Positions 28,349 to 39,560 of a stretch of DNA of 64,000 nucleotides are shown piece after piece. The stretch spans positions 402,725-466,724 of the forward strand of contig OMPR01000013.1 in assembly GCA_900313015.1 (NCBI GenBank). Direction: 5' to 3'. The translations under genes and the position numbers were made by a program. Within the stretch, counting starts at the first letter, position 1, and the number at the start of each line of letters is the position of its first letter. Under the pieces are notes generated by a model. That model was given only the letters and a program-made list of their open reading frames with translations. It ran no database searches and had not been told where the DNA came from. The stretch comes from Rhodobacteraceae bacterium EL53. GTDB taxonomy: Bacteria > Pseudomonadota > Alphaproteobacteria > Rhodobacterales > Rhodobacteraceae.

Positions 28349-29079
28349 TGGCCAACGCAATTCAATGGCTCCGTTCACTGGTGTTTGTGGTTGTCATCTA
28401 TGCTTGGATGGCGATCCTGGGTATTTTGTTCTTCCCCTATGCCCTGTTGACGAAACGCGGCGCCCTCAGCGCGTGCAAGCTCTATGCCCGATCGGTGATC
28501 TGGATGGCCGGTTGGATGGTCGGCATCAAAGGCGAAGTGCGCGGCGTCGTTCCCAAAGATGAGGTGATGATCGCGGCCAAACATCAGTCCTTTTTTGATA
28601 TCCTGTTGATCTTTAACGCCATTCCCCATGGTAAGTTCATCATGAAGCGAGAGCTGCTGTGGACACCCGTTATTGGCCTTTACGCCAAGCGCCTTGGCTG
28701 TATTCCAGTAGATCGCGGCAGAAAGGGAACCGCGATTGCCAAAATGGTCAAAGACGTCGCGACTGAATTCTCTGAGCCAGGCCAATTGGTGATCTATCCG
28801 CAGGGTACGCGGGTCGCGCCAGGGGCCCAGAAACCTTACAAGGTTGGCAGTGCCATTTTGTATGATGGCTTGGGCATGCCCTGTGTCCCTGTGGCCGCAA
28901 ATGTTGGCGTGTTCTGGCCGCGGACTGGTATTATGCGAAAGCCCGGTCGGGCTGTTGTTGAGTTCCTTGACCCGATTGCCCCCGGAGTGCCCCGGTCTGA
29001 CTTCATGGCCCAACTCGAACAGGCGATTGAAAGCCAGTCAAATTTGTTGATGAAAGAAGCAGGGTTTGATCTCAGCTAA
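28348..29079 (+). CDS. plsC: 1-acyl-sn-glycerol-3-phosphate acyltransferase
   Basis: 243 aa. The acyltransferase HX4D motif appears as HQSFFD at about residues 79-84 and the substrate motif as YPQGTR near 151. An N-terminal membrane helix is present. It makes phosphatidic acid from lysophosphatidic acid. Translationally coupled to ftsX, linking division and membrane lipid supply. Confidence 0.92.
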   Translation: MANAIQWLRSLVFVVVIYAWMAILGILFFPYALLTKRGALSACKLYARSVIWMAGWMVGIKGEVRGVVPKDEVMIAAKHQSFFDILLIFNAIPHGKFIMKRELLWTPVIGLYAKRLGCIPVDRGRKGTAIAKMVKDVATEFSEPGQLVIYPQGTRVAPGAQKPYKVGSAILYDGLGMPCVPVAANVGVFWPRTGIMRKPGRAVVEFLDPIAPGVPRSDFMAQLEQAIESQSNLLMKEAGFDLS

Positions 29080-29120
29080 CCCATCAGGAGCGGTGTTGGA
29101 GGATATGGCTAGATCTGACG

Positions 29121-29819
29121 TTACCTATTCAGATCGGTATCTTTCCAATATTTCGTACCGGTGGCGTTTGCATTCACGCGCCACCCTTTTTTGTCGAGCA
29201 CAAAGAACGATCGACCATCGATAAATTGGACGGCTTCTGTGGTTCGGCTATCCCCTGTCATCGCTCCAGCGTTGGCAGAGGCATCGTAGCCATATTCAGT
29301 GAACGCATCAAAGTCGGCTTGGGTTTCGAACATGATCACAAACTGGCTTTCGAACCCGCCAATCCCAAACGCCGCACCAACTCCGCCCGTTCCCATCTGC
29401 ATATAGGTCCGTGCGCCGGTCTCTGTAGAAATGGCAACGCCACGACCATACCCGGCAGATAGCGGGAAAATGGTCAGGCTGCGAGTGTCAAAGGCAGCGT
29501 ATCCCGCGCTGATGTCATACATATTGTTGGCATCTGGGTTTTCCGCGCGTAGGCGAGATATCACACCGTCAGCCATCGTATCCAATTTGGCACGCATAGC
29601 CTCGGGCGTCTCTTCCTCGCGCAACAGCTCGTTGGTAGATTTAATCGACTGATCGACCGCGTCCACGCCTTTGCCAACTGCATCTCCGACACTGTTCGCC
29701 CCGCGTTCAGCTGCGCTGACAGCACTATCTGCACCGCGCTTCACCTTGTCGAACAACCCCTCGGCAAAGGTGGGGCTGGCGAAACTAACGACCGCAGTCA
29801 GGATGAGGATGCGTTTCAA
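29121..29819 (-). CDS. YSC84-like lipid-binding domain protein, exported
   Basis: 232 aa. A signal peptide from TTG 29819 (cleavage near SPTFAEG) is followed by an Ala/Lys-rich helical segment and a C-terminal YSC84/SYLF-type domain (TIFPLSAGYGRGVAIS, GFESQFVIMFE, RSFFVLDKKGW). That domain binds phosphoinositides in eukaryotes; its bacterial role is unclear. A GTG at 29867 would put 16 residues before the signal peptide, so it is not favoured. Confidence 0.75.
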   Translation of the reverse strand: MKRILILTAVVSFASPTFAEGLFDKVKRGADSAVSAAERGANSVGDAVGKGVDAVDQSIKSTNELLREEETPEAMRAKLDTMADGVISRLRAENPDANNMYDISAGYAAFDTRSLTIFPLSAGYGRGVAISTETGARTYMQMGTGGVGAAFGIGGFESQFVIMFETQADFDAFTEYGYDASANAGAMTGDSRTTEAVQFIDGRSFFVLDKKGWRVNANATGTKYWKDTDLNR

Positions 29820-29929
29820 TTCTCTTGCTCCCAGTGGTGTATGGCCTGTGCAGCGAACCGATGACACGCCCTATTGGCGATTGGCTATCAGCTCAAAAAT
29901 CGCGTTAATCTGGATAAGACATATCAAGC

Positions 29930-29968
29930 TTTCCCAAAAAAAGAAGAGGCGACCAATTGGCCGCCTCT
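29930..29968 (-). terminator. Rho-independent terminator after lpd
   Basis: 7-bp stem (AGAGGCG at 29945-29951, CGCCTCT at 29962-29968) with an inner CCAATTGG. On the minus strand it leads into CTTCTTTTTTTGGG. It lies 27 bp after the lpd stop and ends the suc operon. Confidence 0.88.
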
Positions 29969-29994
29969 CATGAACCCGCGTAAAGGAGGGCGCT

Positions 29995-31383
29995 TTAGCT
30001 GTGAATTGCACCATCACCACAGGCCAGAGCGGCCTCACGGACCGCCTCAGAATAAGTGGGGTGGGCGTGGCAGGTTAGCGCGATATCTTCGGCCGAGGCG
30101 CCGAATTCCATGGCAACACAGATTTCGTGGATTATGTCACCGGCACCCGGGCCAATGATGGAACAGCCCAGAATGCGATCTGTTTCCGCATCTACGACCA
30201 GTTTCACAAAGCCATCGCCCTGATGAACCGCTTTGGCGCGTGCGTTGCCCATGAACATGAACTTGCCGACCTTGATCTTACGACCCTCAGCCTTCAGCGC
30301 ATCTTCGGTCTGACCAACCGTAGCGACCTCTGGGGCGGTGTAGACCACGCCGGGGATCACGCCATAGTTCACGTGCCCATGCTTGCCCGCGATCACTTCA
30401 GCGACGGCCATGCCTTCGTCTTCGGCCTTGTGCGCCAGCATCGGACCTTCGATTGCATCACCGATGGCGTAGATGCCCGGAATATTGGTCGCCCAATGTG
30501 CGTCGGTTGCAACCTGACCACGCTCGGTCATCTTAACACCCAATGCATCCAGACCCAGCCCATCAACATAGGGTTTACGGCCGGTTGCAACCAAGACCAC
30601 ATCGGCGTCGATGGTTTCGGCGTCGCCACCCTTTTTCAACTGATAGGTCACTTTGGCTTTGTTTTTGGCGGTTTCAACGCCCTGAACAGCCGCGCCCATG
30701 ATGAATTTCAGGCCCTGCTTTTCCAAGATCCGCTTGAACGTGCGTTGTACGTCTTTGTCCATGCCGGGGCATACCGCATCCATGTATTCGACCACGGTCA
30801 CTTCGGACCCAAGGCGCGCGTAAACCGACCCGAGTTCCAGACCGATAACACCGGCCCCGATCACAACCATCCGCTTGGGCACCTTGGGTAATTCCAAACC
30901 GCCGGTCGATGTCACCACGATTTTTTCGTCCACCTCAACACCGGACAACGACGACGATACCGACCCCGATGCAATCACGATATTCTTGGCCTCGTGCACA
31001 TCGTCGCCAACCTGCACCTTGCCCGCTGCCGGGATCGAGGCCCAGCCTTTGATCCAGTCGATCTTGTTTTTCTTGAACAGGAATTCAATGCCGCCAGTGT
31101 TCTGGCTGATCACATCGTCTTTATAGGCCTTCATCTGTGGCCAATCGACGGACGGGGTTTTCCCCTTCAGGCCCATGTCGGCAAAGTTATGCTCGGCTTC
31201 GTGCAGCATATGGCTGGCGTGCAGCAATGCCTTGGATGGGATACAGCCCACGTTCAGGCAGGTGCCGCCCAATGTTTCGCGGCCTTCGACCACGGCTGTT
31301 TTCAGACCCAGCTGTGCGCAGCGGATGGCTGATACATAGCCGCCAGGGCCTGCGCCGATGATGATGACGTCATATTGAGCCAT
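29995..31383 (-). CDS. lpd: Dihydrolipoyl dehydrogenase (E3)
   Basis: 462 aa FAD disulfide oxidoreductase. N-terminal [13 protein letters not shown], redox-active disulfide [16 protein letters not shown] at about residues 38-53, and a C-terminal His/Glu pair in [10 protein letters not shown]. It reoxidises the lipoyl groups of 2-oxoglutarate dehydrogenase E2. ATG 31383 has CAGGAG upstream. Last gene of the suc cluster. Confidence 0.96.
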   Translation of the reverse strand: MAQYDVIIIGAGPGGYVSAIRCAQLGLKTAVVEGRETLGGTCLNVGCIPSKALLHASHMLHEAEHNFADMGLKGKTPSVDWPQMKAYKDDVISQNTGGIEFLFKKNKIDWIKGWASIPAAGKVQVGDDVHEAKNIVIASGSVSSSLSGVEVDEKIVVTSTGGLELPKVPKRMVVIGAGVIGLELGSVYARLGSEVTVVEYMDAVCPGMDKDVQRTFKRILEKQGLKFIMGAAVQGVETAKNKAKVTYQLKKGGDAETIDADVVLVATGRKPYVDGLGLDALGVKMTERGQVATDAHWATNIPGIYAIGDAIEGPMLAHKAEDEGMAVAEVIAGKHGHVNYGVIPGVVYTAPEVATVGQTEDALKAEGRKIKVGKFMFMGNARAKAVHQGDGFVKLVVDAETDRILGCSIIGPGAGDIIHEICVAMEFGASAEDIALTCHAHPTYSEAVREAALACGDGAIHS

Positions 31384-31433
31384 TTCGGTCTCCTGTTTTT
31401 GGTCAGACATGTCAGCGTGACATGTATTAAAAG

Positions 31434-32195
31434 TCAGTGGATGGGCGTGGCGACGTCCGCTGCCGCGCTTTTTCGGCAGACAAATAGCGTATCGTCCCAT
31501 AATCCATGGGTTTCAATCTCTTCGGGTTTGAACAGGTCAGAGGGCGTCATGAGGGTGACATGCAGCCCATTGTTTGCGAGGCGCTCAGCCAGATCGCGGC
31601 CATAAACGCGCACGTGATCGAACTGTCCAAACCGCTTTTCTCGCTCCGCCGGGTCCGTAACATTCGGGTCCTCGTCGGTTTCAGCGCTTTCCCGCTTGTA
31701 GGGGACCTGAACAAGGGCCGTTCCATTGGCGGACAAACTGCGCGACAGCTCTGCAATCGCCGCTTTGTCATCTGGAACGTGCTCCAAAACGTGCGAGCAC
31801 ATGATCAGATCAAACGATTCATCTGCACAGGGGAGCGCGGTGATATCCCAGTGAAAATCAACCTTTGGCGCGCTGTAATCCGTTGTCGTCACATCAAGGG
31901 ATGGCTGAGCATCCAACAACTGCAAGGTCGAAAAGTCAGGAGCAAACAACAGCGCTTTTGCCCGCTGCCCCGGAGCGGTTGGATAGGTTCGAAGGTATCT
32001 TGCCAAGATGCGCTGACGCGCGAGCGAGCCACAATACGGACAGGCATCACCACTGTCCTTTCGCCACGCAGAAAAGCTCTTGCCGCAACAGTCACATCGA
32101 ACTGCGTTGCCAGAATACTGAACCAAACTCACCAGTCGGCGCAGGGATCGGTACATCTCTGACAGGACTGGAATGTGGCGATAGGGTGTAGACAT
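31434..32195 (-). CDS. Zinc-ribbon plus SAM-dependent methyltransferase
   Basis: 253 aa. A Cys4 zinc ribbon (CDCCGKSF about residues 33-40, [11 protein letters not shown] about 52-62) precedes a class I methyltransferase of the Methyltransf_11 type ([15 protein letters not shown]). The glycine-rich SAM loop is poorly conserved (LLFAPDFS). It sits between sucB and lpd on the same strand, 67 bp after sucB and 50 bp before lpd, with an AAGGAC ribosome site. A role in modifying the dehydrogenase complex or lipoyl metabolism is possible but only inferred from position. Confidence 0.85.
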   Translation of the reverse strand: MSTPYRHIPVLSEMYRSLRRLVSLVQYSGNAVRCDCCGKSFSAWRKDSGDACPYCGSLARQRILARYLRTYPTAPGQRAKALLFAPDFSTLQLLDAQPSLDVTTTDYSAPKVDFHWDITALPCADESFDLIMCSHVLEHVPDDKAAIAELSRSLSANGTALVQVPYKRESAETDEDPNVTDPAEREKRFGQFDHVRVYGRDLAERLANNGLHVTLMTPSDLFKPEEIETHGLWDDTLFVCRKSAAADVATPIH

Positions 32196-32262
32196 TAGGT
32201 TGTCCTTATCAGCGATCGAAAAACAGGTGCGGTGTCCTGATCAGACCCCGCGCCATTGTCGC

Positions 32263-33765
32263 TTACAGGTCCATCAACAGACGGCGTGGATCTTCCAGAG
32301 CTTCTTTGACACGCACCAAGAAGGTAACAGCGCCCTTACCGTCAACAATACGGTGATCGTAGCTCAGCGCCAGATACATCATAGGGCGGATCACAACCTG
32401 ACCATTGATTGCCATAGGGCGATCCTGAATCTTGTGCATGCCAAGGATGCCTGACTGTGGTGGGTTCAGGATCGGTGAAGACATCAACGACCCATACACA
32501 CCGCCGTTCGAGATGGTGAATGTGCCGCCCTGCATTTCTGCCATCGACAGTTTGCCATCACGGGCGCGCTTGCCCTTTTCCGAGATCGCTTTTTCGATAC
32601 CTGCAAAAGACATCGCATCGGCATCCCGGATCACTGGAACAACCAGACCTGATGGCGTACCCGCCGCAACACCCATGTGTACAAAGTTTTTATACACAAC
32701 ATCGGTGCCGTCGATCTCGGCGTTGACTTCAGGCACTTCTTTTAGGGCGTGACAGCAGGCTTTGGTGAAGAAGGACATAAAGCCCAAGCGGACGCCATGC
32801 TTTTTCTCAAACTGGTCTTTGTACTGATTCCGCAGCGCCATAACCTCGGTCATATCGACCTCGTTATAAGTGGTCAGCATCGCGGCAGTATTCTGGCTGT
32901 CCTTCAGGCGCTTGGCAATGGTTTGACGCAGGCGGGTCATCTTCACCCGCTCTTCGCGCGCAGCATCATCTGCCGATACCGGGCCACGTGGGGCTTGGGC
33001 AACAGGGGCAGCGGGGGCCACAGCCACGGCGGCGGCACTGCCGGCTGCAACCGCGCGGGCCACATCGTCCTTCATGATCCGACCATCACGACCGGTGCCT
33101 GTTACGTTGGCGGCACTGATACCGGCCTCGGCCATTGCTTTTTCAGCCGAAGGGGCGTTCGCGACATCTTTACCAGATGCAGCAGCCGCTGCCGCAGGGG
33201 CAGCCACAGCAGGTGCTGCAGCAGCGCCAGAACCGGAAATCACACCGAGCTTGGCAGTTGCATCGACGGTTGCGCCTTCGGCAGCGGTGATTTCTGCCAG
33301 AACGCCAGCAACAGGGGCGGGCACTTCGACCGACACCTTGTCTGTTTCCAACTCACACAGCATTTCATCTTGTGCGACGGTATCACCTACGGCCTTGAAC
33401 CAGGTCGAAACCGTGGCTTCGGTGACCGATTCACCCAAAGTGGGCACCATCACATCGGTGCTGCCACCCGCGGCTGCGGGTGCTTCGCTTGGCGCGGCCG
33501 CAGGCGCTGGGGCAGATGCGGCGCCTTCACCGGCAAGGATTGTTGCCAACAGAGCGTCAACACCTACGGTTTCACCTTCGGCGGCAACGATTTCACCCAT
33601 GACACCAGCAGACGGTGAGGGGACCTCAACCGTTACCTTGTCTGTTTCCAGTTCACACAGCATTTCATCCACTGCCACTGCATCGCCGGGTTTCTTGAAC
33701 CAGGTGGCAACCGTGGCTTCGGTCACGGATTCGCCAAGCGTGGGGACACGAACTTCGATTGTCAT
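32263..33765 (-). CDS. sucB: 2-oxoglutarate dehydrogenase E2, dihydrolipoyl succinyltransferase
   Basis: 500 aa. Two lipoyl domains in tandem, each with the lipoylated lysine in ELETDKV (about residues 43 and 146). Ala/Pro-rich linkers follow, then a peripheral subunit-binding domain ([11 protein letters not shown]) and the catalytic domain with [13 protein letters not shown]. It moves succinyl groups to CoA. E. coli SucB has one lipoyl domain; two are known in some other bacteria. Immediately downstream of sucA. Confidence 0.96.
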   Translation of the reverse strand: MTIEVRVPTLGESVTEATVATWFKKPGDAVAVDEMLCELETDKVTVEVPSPSAGVMGEIVAAEGETVGVDALLATILAGEGAASAPAPAAAPSEAPAAAGGSTDVMVPTLGESVTEATVSTWFKAVGDTVAQDEMLCELETDKVSVEVPAPVAGVLAEITAAEGATVDATAKLGVISGSGAAAAPAVAAPAAAAAASGKDVANAPSAEKAMAEAGISAANVTGTGRDGRIMKDDVARAVAAGSAAAVAVAPAAPVAQAPRGPVSADDAAREERVKMTRLRQTIAKRLKDSQNTAAMLTTYNEVDMTEVMALRNQYKDQFEKKHGVRLGFMSFFTKACCHALKEVPEVNAEIDGTDVVYKNFVHMGVAAGTPSGLVVPVIRDADAMSFAGIEKAISEKGKRARDGKLSMAEMQGGTFTISNGGVYGSLMSSPILNPPQSGILGMHKIQDRPMAINGQVVIRPMMYLALSYDHRIVDGKGAVTFLVRVKEALEDPRRLLMDL

Positions 33766-33768
33766 GTT

Positions 33769-36726
33769 TTAGTTTCCTTCGATGCTCAGCGCTTCGTTCA
33801 CGAGCGCCGCTTGTTGTGCTTTGTGTTGGCTGGCCAGACCCGTTGCGGGCGAGGCAGAGGTGGCGCGTCCCACATAACGGGGACGCGAGTGTTTTGCGTC
33901 AATACGGCTCAGGACCCACTCGATGTTGGGTTCGATGAAGTGCCATGCGCCTTGGTTCTTGGGCTCTTCCTGACACCAGATGACTTCGGCGCCTTTGAAC
34001 CGCTCTAGCTCGTTGATCAACGAGTGGGCCGGGAAGGGGTAGAACTGTTCGACACGCAGCAGATAGACGTCGTCAATGCCACGGGCATCGCGCTCTTCCA
34101 GCAGGTCATAGTAGACCTTGCCGGAACACATCACGACGCGCTTGATCTTGTCATCCGTAACCAGTTGCGTGTCAGAATTGCCTTTTTGCGCATCATCCCA
34201 CAGAACTCGGTGGAAACTGGAACCGGTGGTGAAATCCTCGGCTGTGCTGACGGCCATCTTGTGACGCAGCAGGGATTTAGGTGTGACCAAGATCAGCGGC
34301 TTGCGGAAGGTCCGGTGCAGCTGACGGCGCAAAATGTGGAAGTAGTTCGCAGGCGTTGTACAGTTTGCCACGATCCAGTTGTCCTGACCACACATCTGCA
34401 GGAACCGCTCCAGACGCGCGGAGGAGTGTTCGGGGCCTTGGCCTTCGAACCCGTGCGGCAACAGACAGACCAAACCGGACATCCGCAACCATTTGCTTTC
34501 GCCCGAGCTGATGAACTGATCGAACATGATCTGCGCGCCGTTGGCGAAATCGCCAAACTGGGCTTCCCACAGAGTCAGGGCGTTAGGCTCAGCCAGTGAA
34601 TAGCCATACTCAAAACCCAACACAGCATATTCAGACAGCATCGAGTCGATGACGTCATACTGCGACTGACCCGCGCGGATATTGTTCAGCGGGTAATATC
34701 GTTCTTCGGTTTCCTGATTGATCAGTCCCGAATGACGCTGGCTAAATGTACCCCGTGTGGCGTCCTGCCCAGACAAACGTACCGGGTAGCCTTCGGTTAA
34801 CAACGAGCCAAAGGCGAGCGCCTCGCCCGTGGCCCAGTCAAACCCTTTGCCTTCTTCAAACATCTTGCCGCGGGTTGCCAAAAGCCGGCCCACGGTTTTG
34901 TGCAGGGCAAACCCATCTGGTGCCCGGCTCAATGAGGTACCGATTTCTGTCAGAGTATCGGGCGAAATGGCGGTTTCGCCACGCACGTATTCTTCTTTGT
35001 TTTTGTCCAGATGCGACCAGCGCCCATCCAGCCAGTCGGCTTTGTTGGGCTTATAGTCCTTTCCAGCTTCAAACTCATCGTTCAGATGGGCTTGGAATGC
35101 GGCCTTCATGTCCTCGATCTCGCCCTCGGGGATGAGGCCGTCTTTGACCAGACGCTCGGTGTACAGCGACAGCGTGGTTTTGTGGGTCTTGATCCTTTTG
35201 TACATGATCGGGTTGGTGAACATGGGCTCGTCGCCCTCGTTGTGTCCGAACCTACGGTAGCAAAAGATGTCGATGACCACGTCTTTGTGGAACTTCTGGC
35301 GGAATTCAGTGGCCACCTTGGCCGCATGAACAACCGCTTCGGGATCGTCACCGTTCACGTGGAAAATAGGCGCTTCGACCATCAGCGCGATATCTGTGGG
35401 ATAAGGGCTTGAACGGCTGAAGTGTGGCGCGGTGGTAAAGCCAATCTGGTTGTTGACTACGATGTGCATGGTGCCGCCGGTTTTATGCCCTTTCAGACCC
35501 GACAGGCCAAAACCTTCGGCCACAACACCCTGACCCGCAAAGGCCGCATCGCCGTGCAACAGGATCGGCAGAACCTGCGTGCGATCCGTGTCACCCAGTT
35601 GGTCCTGCTTGGCACGGGCCTTGCCCAGAACCACAGGGTTTACCGCCTCAAGATGGCTGGGGTTGGCGGTCAGCGAAAGGTGGACCGAGTTGTTGTCGAA
35701 TTCGCGATCGCTGGATGCGCCGAGGTGATATTTCACATCGCCTGATCCATCCACATCTTCGGGCTTAAAGCTGCCGCCCTGGAATTCGTTGAAAATGGCG
35801 CGATATGGTTTGCGCATCACGTTCGCCAGAACGCTTAGACGCCCACGGTGCGGCATGCCGATGATGATGTCGCGCACACCCAGATTGCCACCGCGTTTGA
35901 TGATCTGTTCCATCGCGGGGATTAGGCTTTCGCCGCCGTCCAGGCCAAAGCGCTTGGTGCCCATGTATTTCACATGCAAGAACTTCTCGAACCCTTCGGC
36001 CTCGACCATCTTGTTCAGGATCGCCTTGCGGCCCTCACGGGTGAACGAGATCTCTTTGCCGAACCCTTCGATGCGCTCTTTCAGCCAAGCAGCCTCTTCT
36101 GGGTTGGAAATATGCATGTACTGCAACGCAAAGGTGCCACAATAGGTGCGTTTGACGATCTCAACGATCTGCCGCATCGAAGCAACCTGCAGCCCCAGCA
36201 CGTTGTCGATAAAGATCGGGCGGTCCATGTCGCCCTCGGTGAACCCATATGTCTTAGGGTCCAACTCGGGGTGCTTGGATCCTTCGCGCATGCCCAGTGG
36301 GTCTAGATCAGCAGCCAAATGGCCCCGGATCCGATAGGCCCGGATGATCATCAACGCGCGGATCGAATCCAGAACCGCCCGTTTGATGGCCTCATCGCTG
36401 ACCTCAACACCCTTGCTTGCGGCTTTGTCTGCGATCTTTTTGCCAGCTGCTTTGGTCTCACCCGCAGGCCATTCGCCCGTCAGTGCAGCTGTCAGATCAT
36501 CGCCCGGAACCGGCGGCCAGTCATTGCGCGCCCAAGAAGGGCCACTTGCCTCGGCCTTCACGTCCAGTTCTGCGTCTCCCATTTGTCTGAAAAACTCAGC
36601 CCAAGCGGCATCCACCGCATTTGGATCACCGGCGTATTGAGCATACAGTTGCTCAAGATACTCGGCGTTATGCCCTTGCATAAAACTGGAGGCGTGGAAC
36701 ACGTCGTTGGGCGAATGTTCGGTCAT
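33769..36726 (-). CDS. sucA: 2-oxoglutarate dehydrogenase E1
   Basis: 985 aa thiamine-diphosphate enzyme that decarboxylates 2-oxoglutarate. N-terminal segment for E2 contact (NAEYLEQLYAQYAGDP), GMPHRGRLSVLANV, the ThDP motif HGDAAFAGQGVVAEG and the C-terminal WCQEEPKNQGAW. Length fits the family. Its start overlaps the stop of the DUF805 gene (ATGA), and sucB follows by 3 bp. Confidence 0.97.
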   Translation of the reverse strand: MTEHSPNDVFHASSFMQGHNAEYLEQLYAQYAGDPNAVDAAWAEFFRQMGDAELDVKAEASGPSWARNDWPPVPGDDLTAALTGEWPAGETKAAGKKIADKAASKGVEVSDEAIKRAVLDSIRALMIIRAYRIRGHLAADLDPLGMREGSKHPELDPKTYGFTEGDMDRPIFIDNVLGLQVASMRQIVEIVKRTYCGTFALQYMHISNPEEAAWLKERIEGFGKEISFTREGRKAILNKMVEAEGFEKFLHVKYMGTKRFGLDGGESLIPAMEQIIKRGGNLGVRDIIIGMPHRGRLSVLANVMRKPYRAIFNEFQGGSFKPEDVDGSGDVKYHLGASSDREFDNNSVHLSLTANPSHLEAVNPVVLGKARAKQDQLGDTDRTQVLPILLHGDAAFAGQGVVAEGFGLSGLKGHKTGGTMHIVVNNQIGFTTAPHFSRSSPYPTDIALMVEAPIFHVNGDDPEAVVHAAKVATEFRQKFHKDVVIDIFCYRRFGHNEGDEPMFTNPIMYKRIKTHKTTLSLYTERLVKDGLIPEGEIEDMKAAFQAHLNDEFEAGKDYKPNKADWLDGRWSHLDKNKEEYVRGETAISPDTLTEIGTSLSRAPDGFALHKTVGRLLATRGKMFEEGKGFDWATGEALAFGSLLTEGYPVRLSGQDATRGTFSQRHSGLINQETEERYYPLNNIRAGQSQYDVIDSMLSEYAVLGFEYGYSLAEPNALTLWEAQFGDFANGAQIMFDQFISSGESKWLRMSGLVCLLPHGFEGQGPEHSSARLERFLQMCGQDNWIVANCTTPANYFHILRRQLHRTFRKPLILVTPKSLLRHKMAVSTAEDFTTGSSFHRVLWDDAQKGNSDTQLVTDDKIKRVVMCSGKVYYDLLEERDARGIDDVYLLRVEQFYPFPAHSLINELERFKGAEVIWCQEEPKNQGAWHFIEPNIEWVLSRIDAKHSRPRYVGRATSASPATGLASQHKAQQAALVNEALSIEGN

Positions 36727-37265
36727 GATTGTACCTCATATGGGTTGGGACCGTATTGGTTAGTACCCGACTGGCTGGGGCGGGTGAGCCACCACAAAAC
36801 CAACAGGGGAGAGACGATAAGAACGATCATCGTCGGGATCATCACGAAAACTGTGGTGCCTGTGAGCAAACGATCCAGCGTCCCACCGGGGGCAAAACTA
36901 GAGGCGATGCCAATGCCAAACACAAAGACCAGGCCTGCACCAACCATCAGCAGGATCGGGAACAGGGCATAAAACCCGCTACGACCAGTGTCCTGCATGC
37001 GTCGCCATGCGACGGCCAAATGGGGAAGGAAAACGATAAGACCAACCAGACTTTGCACCGGTTGCGAAGACGTGGCTGTGATGGATTTCACGCCATTCGC
37101 CTCGGTCTCTACAACCTGTGTGAACAGCTGCCAGTCGATGAGACCAGCCAACGCATTCCACAGCACGATGAACAGGAAGAAAAACCAGTACTCAGAACGA
37201 GAGGCCCGTCCTGAAAACGAAAGGAATTTTGAGAAACACGTTTTGACGGCTTGCGAAAAGGTCAT
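36723..37265 (-). CDS. DUF805 membrane protein
   Basis: 180 aa with four predicted membrane spans. The N-terminus KFLSFSGRASRSEYWFFFLF and the DTGRSGFYALFP segment are typical of DUF805. It is coupled to sucA by a 4-bp overlap and follows sucD by 56 bp, so it is within the suc operon. Function unknown. ATG 37265 has GAGGAG upstream. Confidence 0.88.
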   Translation of the reverse strand: MTFSQAVKTCFSKFLSFSGRASRSEYWFFFLFIVLWNALAGLIDWQLFTQVVETEANGVKSITATSSQPVQSLVGLIVFLPHLAVAWRRMQDTGRSGFYALFPILLMVGAGLVFVFGIGIASSFAPGGTLDRLLTGTTVFVMIPTMIVLIVSPLLVLWWLTRPSQSGTNQYGPNPYEVQS

Positions 37266-37321
37266 GTGATTCAATCTCCTCAAAAAAGTGCCCCGGACAT
37301 CACGCCCGGGGCTCGGGTGTT

Positions 37322-38203
37322 TTACCCGATCGCTTTCAGCACAGCTTCGCCAAGACCTGCGGGGCTTTCGGCCACGACGATACCAGCGGACTGCATGGCT
37401 TCGATCTTATCTTCGGCACCACCTTTGCCGCCGGCGACGATTGCGCCGGCGTGACCCATACGACGGCCCGGAGGGGCGGTGCGGCCTGCGATGAAACCAG
37501 CTGTTGGCTTCCAACGGCCTTTTTTCTTTTCATCGGCTAGGAACTGTGCCGCTTCTTCTTCGGCCGAGCCACCGATTTCACCGATCATGATGATGGATTC
37601 GGTTTCGTCGTCCGCCAGGAACCACTCCAGCACGTCGATGTGCTCGGTGCCCTTGATCGGGTCGCCACCAATGCCCACACAGGTGGACTGACCCAGTCCT
37701 ACGTCAGTTGTCTGTTTCACAGCTTCGTATGTAAGCGTACCTGAGCGTGAAACGACACCCACGCTCCCGCGTTTGTGAATGTGACCGGGCATAATGCCGA
37801 TTTTGCAGGCGTCAGGCGTGATCACGCCGGGGCAGTTGGGACCGATCAGGCGCGATTTTGAACCCTCAAGCGCACGCTGCACTTTCATCATGTCCAGAAC
37901 CGGGATGCCTTCGGTGATGCAAACGATCACTTCCATTTCGGCGTCAATCGCTTCGAGGATCGAATCCGCCGCAAAGGGGGGCGGAACATAGATGACGGAC
38001 GCGTTCGCTTCGGTCACGTGCTTGGCTTCGTGGACCGAGTTGAAAACCGGCAGGTTCAGGTGGGTCATGCCACCTTTGCCGGGGGTCACACCACCAACCA
38101 TCTTGGTGCCATAGGCGATGGCCTGTTCGGTGTGGAATGTACCCTGCGAGCCGGTCAGGCCCTGACAGATAACTTTGGTATTTTCGTCGATGAGGACTGC
38201 CAT
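37322..38203 (-). CDS. sucD: Succinyl-CoA synthetase alpha subunit
   Basis: 293 aa. CoA-binding Rossmann start with [15 protein letters not shown], and the phosphohistidine motif GHAGAIVAG near residue 250. With SucC it makes ATP or GTP from succinyl-CoA. GGAGAACG ribosome site; 58 bp after sucC. Confidence 0.97.
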   Translation of the reverse strand: MAVLIDENTKVICQGLTGSQGTFHTEQAIAYGTKMVGGVTPGKGGMTHLNLPVFNSVHEAKHVTEANASVIYVPPPFAADSILEAIDAEMEVIVCITEGIPVLDMMKVQRALEGSKSRLIGPNCPGVITPDACKIGIMPGHIHKRGSVGVVSRSGTLTYEAVKQTTDVGLGQSTCVGIGGDPIKGTEHIDVLEWFLADDETESIIMIGEIGGSAEEEAAQFLADEKKKGRWKPTAGFIAGRTAPPGRRMGHAGAIVAGGKGGAEDKIEAMQSAGIVVAESPAGLGEAVLKAIG

Positions 38204-38261
38204 TTGGCGTTCTCCTTAATAAGTCTTCATGGGGGAAGGTGGGTAGTCACCCACCCCAGGA

Positions 38262-39455
38262 TTAGCCTTTGACGGCCTTAACGATCTTCTCGGCACCATC
38301 TTTCAGGTTGTCCGCCGCGATCACATCCAGACCAGAGTTGTTGATGATGGCCTTGCCCTGCTCAACGTTGGTACCTTCTAGGCGCACAACCAGCGGAACT
38401 TTCAAACCGACCTCCTTCACCGCGGCAACAACGCCCTCGGCGATGACGTCACAGCGCATGATGCCACCAAAGATGTTGACCAAGATGCCTTTGACCTTGG
38501 AATCCGAGGTGATGATCTTGAACGCTTCGGTGACTTTTTCTTTGGTCGCGCCGCCACCTACGTCAAGGAAGTTGGCAGGCTCGGCACCGTACAGCTTGAT
38601 GATGTCCATGGTGGCCATCGCCAGACCCGCACCGTTCACCATGCAGCCAATTTCACCGTCAAGCGTGATGTAGTTCAGGTCGTATTTACTGGCTTCCAGC
38701 TCGTTGGGGTCTTCTTCGGTTTCGTCGCGCAGTTCGGCGATGTCCGCGTGGCGGTACAGCGCGTTGCCGTCGAACGAGACTTTGGCGTCCAGCACCTTGA
38801 GATCACCACCGTCGGTGACGATCAGCGGGTTGATTTCCAGCATTTCCATGTCTTTTTCCAGGAACGCTTTGTACAGGATGCCCATCAGCGCAACGCACTG
38901 CTTGACCAACTTGCCTTCCAGACCCAGCGCAAATGCGATGCGGCGGCCGTGGAATGCCTGATACCCTGATGCAGGATCAACGCTAAAGCTCAGGATCTTT
39001 TCAGGGGTTGCCGCTGCAACTTCTTCGATGTCCATGCCACCCTCGGTCGAGCATACGAACGATACGCGGCTGGTTTGACGATCAACAAGCAGAGCCAGAT
39101 ACATTTCTGTCTCGATGCCGGAACCGTCTTCGATGTAGATGCGGTTGACCTGCTTGCCGACTGGGCCGGTTTGATGCGTGACCAATGTACGGCCCAGCAT
39201 CTTCTTGGCTTCTTCGGCGGCTTCTTCTACCGACTTGGCAAGACGGACACCGCCTTTTTCACCAGCGTCGGCTTCTTTGAAAGAACCTTTGCCCCGGCCA
39301 CCTGCGTGGATCTGCGCTTTGACAACCCACAGTGGGCCGTCCATTTCACCAGCTGCGGTTTTTGCGTCTTCGGCCTTGAGAACGATGCGGCCGTCCGACA
39401 CGGGCGCCCCATAGCTGCGAAGAAGCGCTTTGGCCTGGTATTCGTGGATGTTCAT
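38262..39455 (-). CDS. sucC: Succinyl-CoA synthetase beta subunit
   Basis: 397 aa. N-terminal [16 protein letters not shown] and ATP-grasp fold, with [13 protein letters not shown] and [11 protein letters not shown]. First gene of the cluster sucC-sucD-DUF805-sucA-sucB-methyltransferase-lpd. Its upstream region (39456-39758) carries a paired palindrome that is shared with the sdh operon. mdh, next upstream, has its own terminator, so sucC has its own promoter. Confidence 0.97.
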   Translation of the reverse strand: MNIHEYQAKALLRSYGAPVSDGRIVLKAEDAKTAAGEMDGPLWVVKAQIHAGGRGKGSFKEADAGEKGGVRLAKSVEEAAEEAKKMLGRTLVTHQTGPVGKQVNRIYIEDGSGIETEMYLALLVDRQTSRVSFVCSTEGGMDIEEVAAATPEKILSFSVDPASGYQAFHGRRIAFALGLEGKLVKQCVALMGILYKAFLEKDMEMLEINPLIVTDGGDLKVLDAKVSFDGNALYRHADIAELRDETEEDPNELEASKYDLNYITLDGEIGCMVNGAGLAMATMDIIKLYGAEPANFLDVGGGATKEKVTEAFKIITSDSKVKGILVNIFGGIMRCDVIAEGVVAAVKEVGLKVPLVVRLEGTNVEQGKAIINNSGLDVIAADNLKDGAEKIVKAVKG

Positions 39456-39560
39456 TGAAACTGTCCCGTCTGACTACGATTGCACCGATATAGGCGTGTC
39501 TAGGGCCAATCCTTAAAGGTTTTTTTGACGCAGTTGGGGAATTACACAGAGAATTGTCCA

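Noticed and set aside
37815-37830. GTGATCACG inside sucD
   Set aside because: Within coding sequence, not palindromic over 10 bases as TGTGATCACA, and expected by chance.
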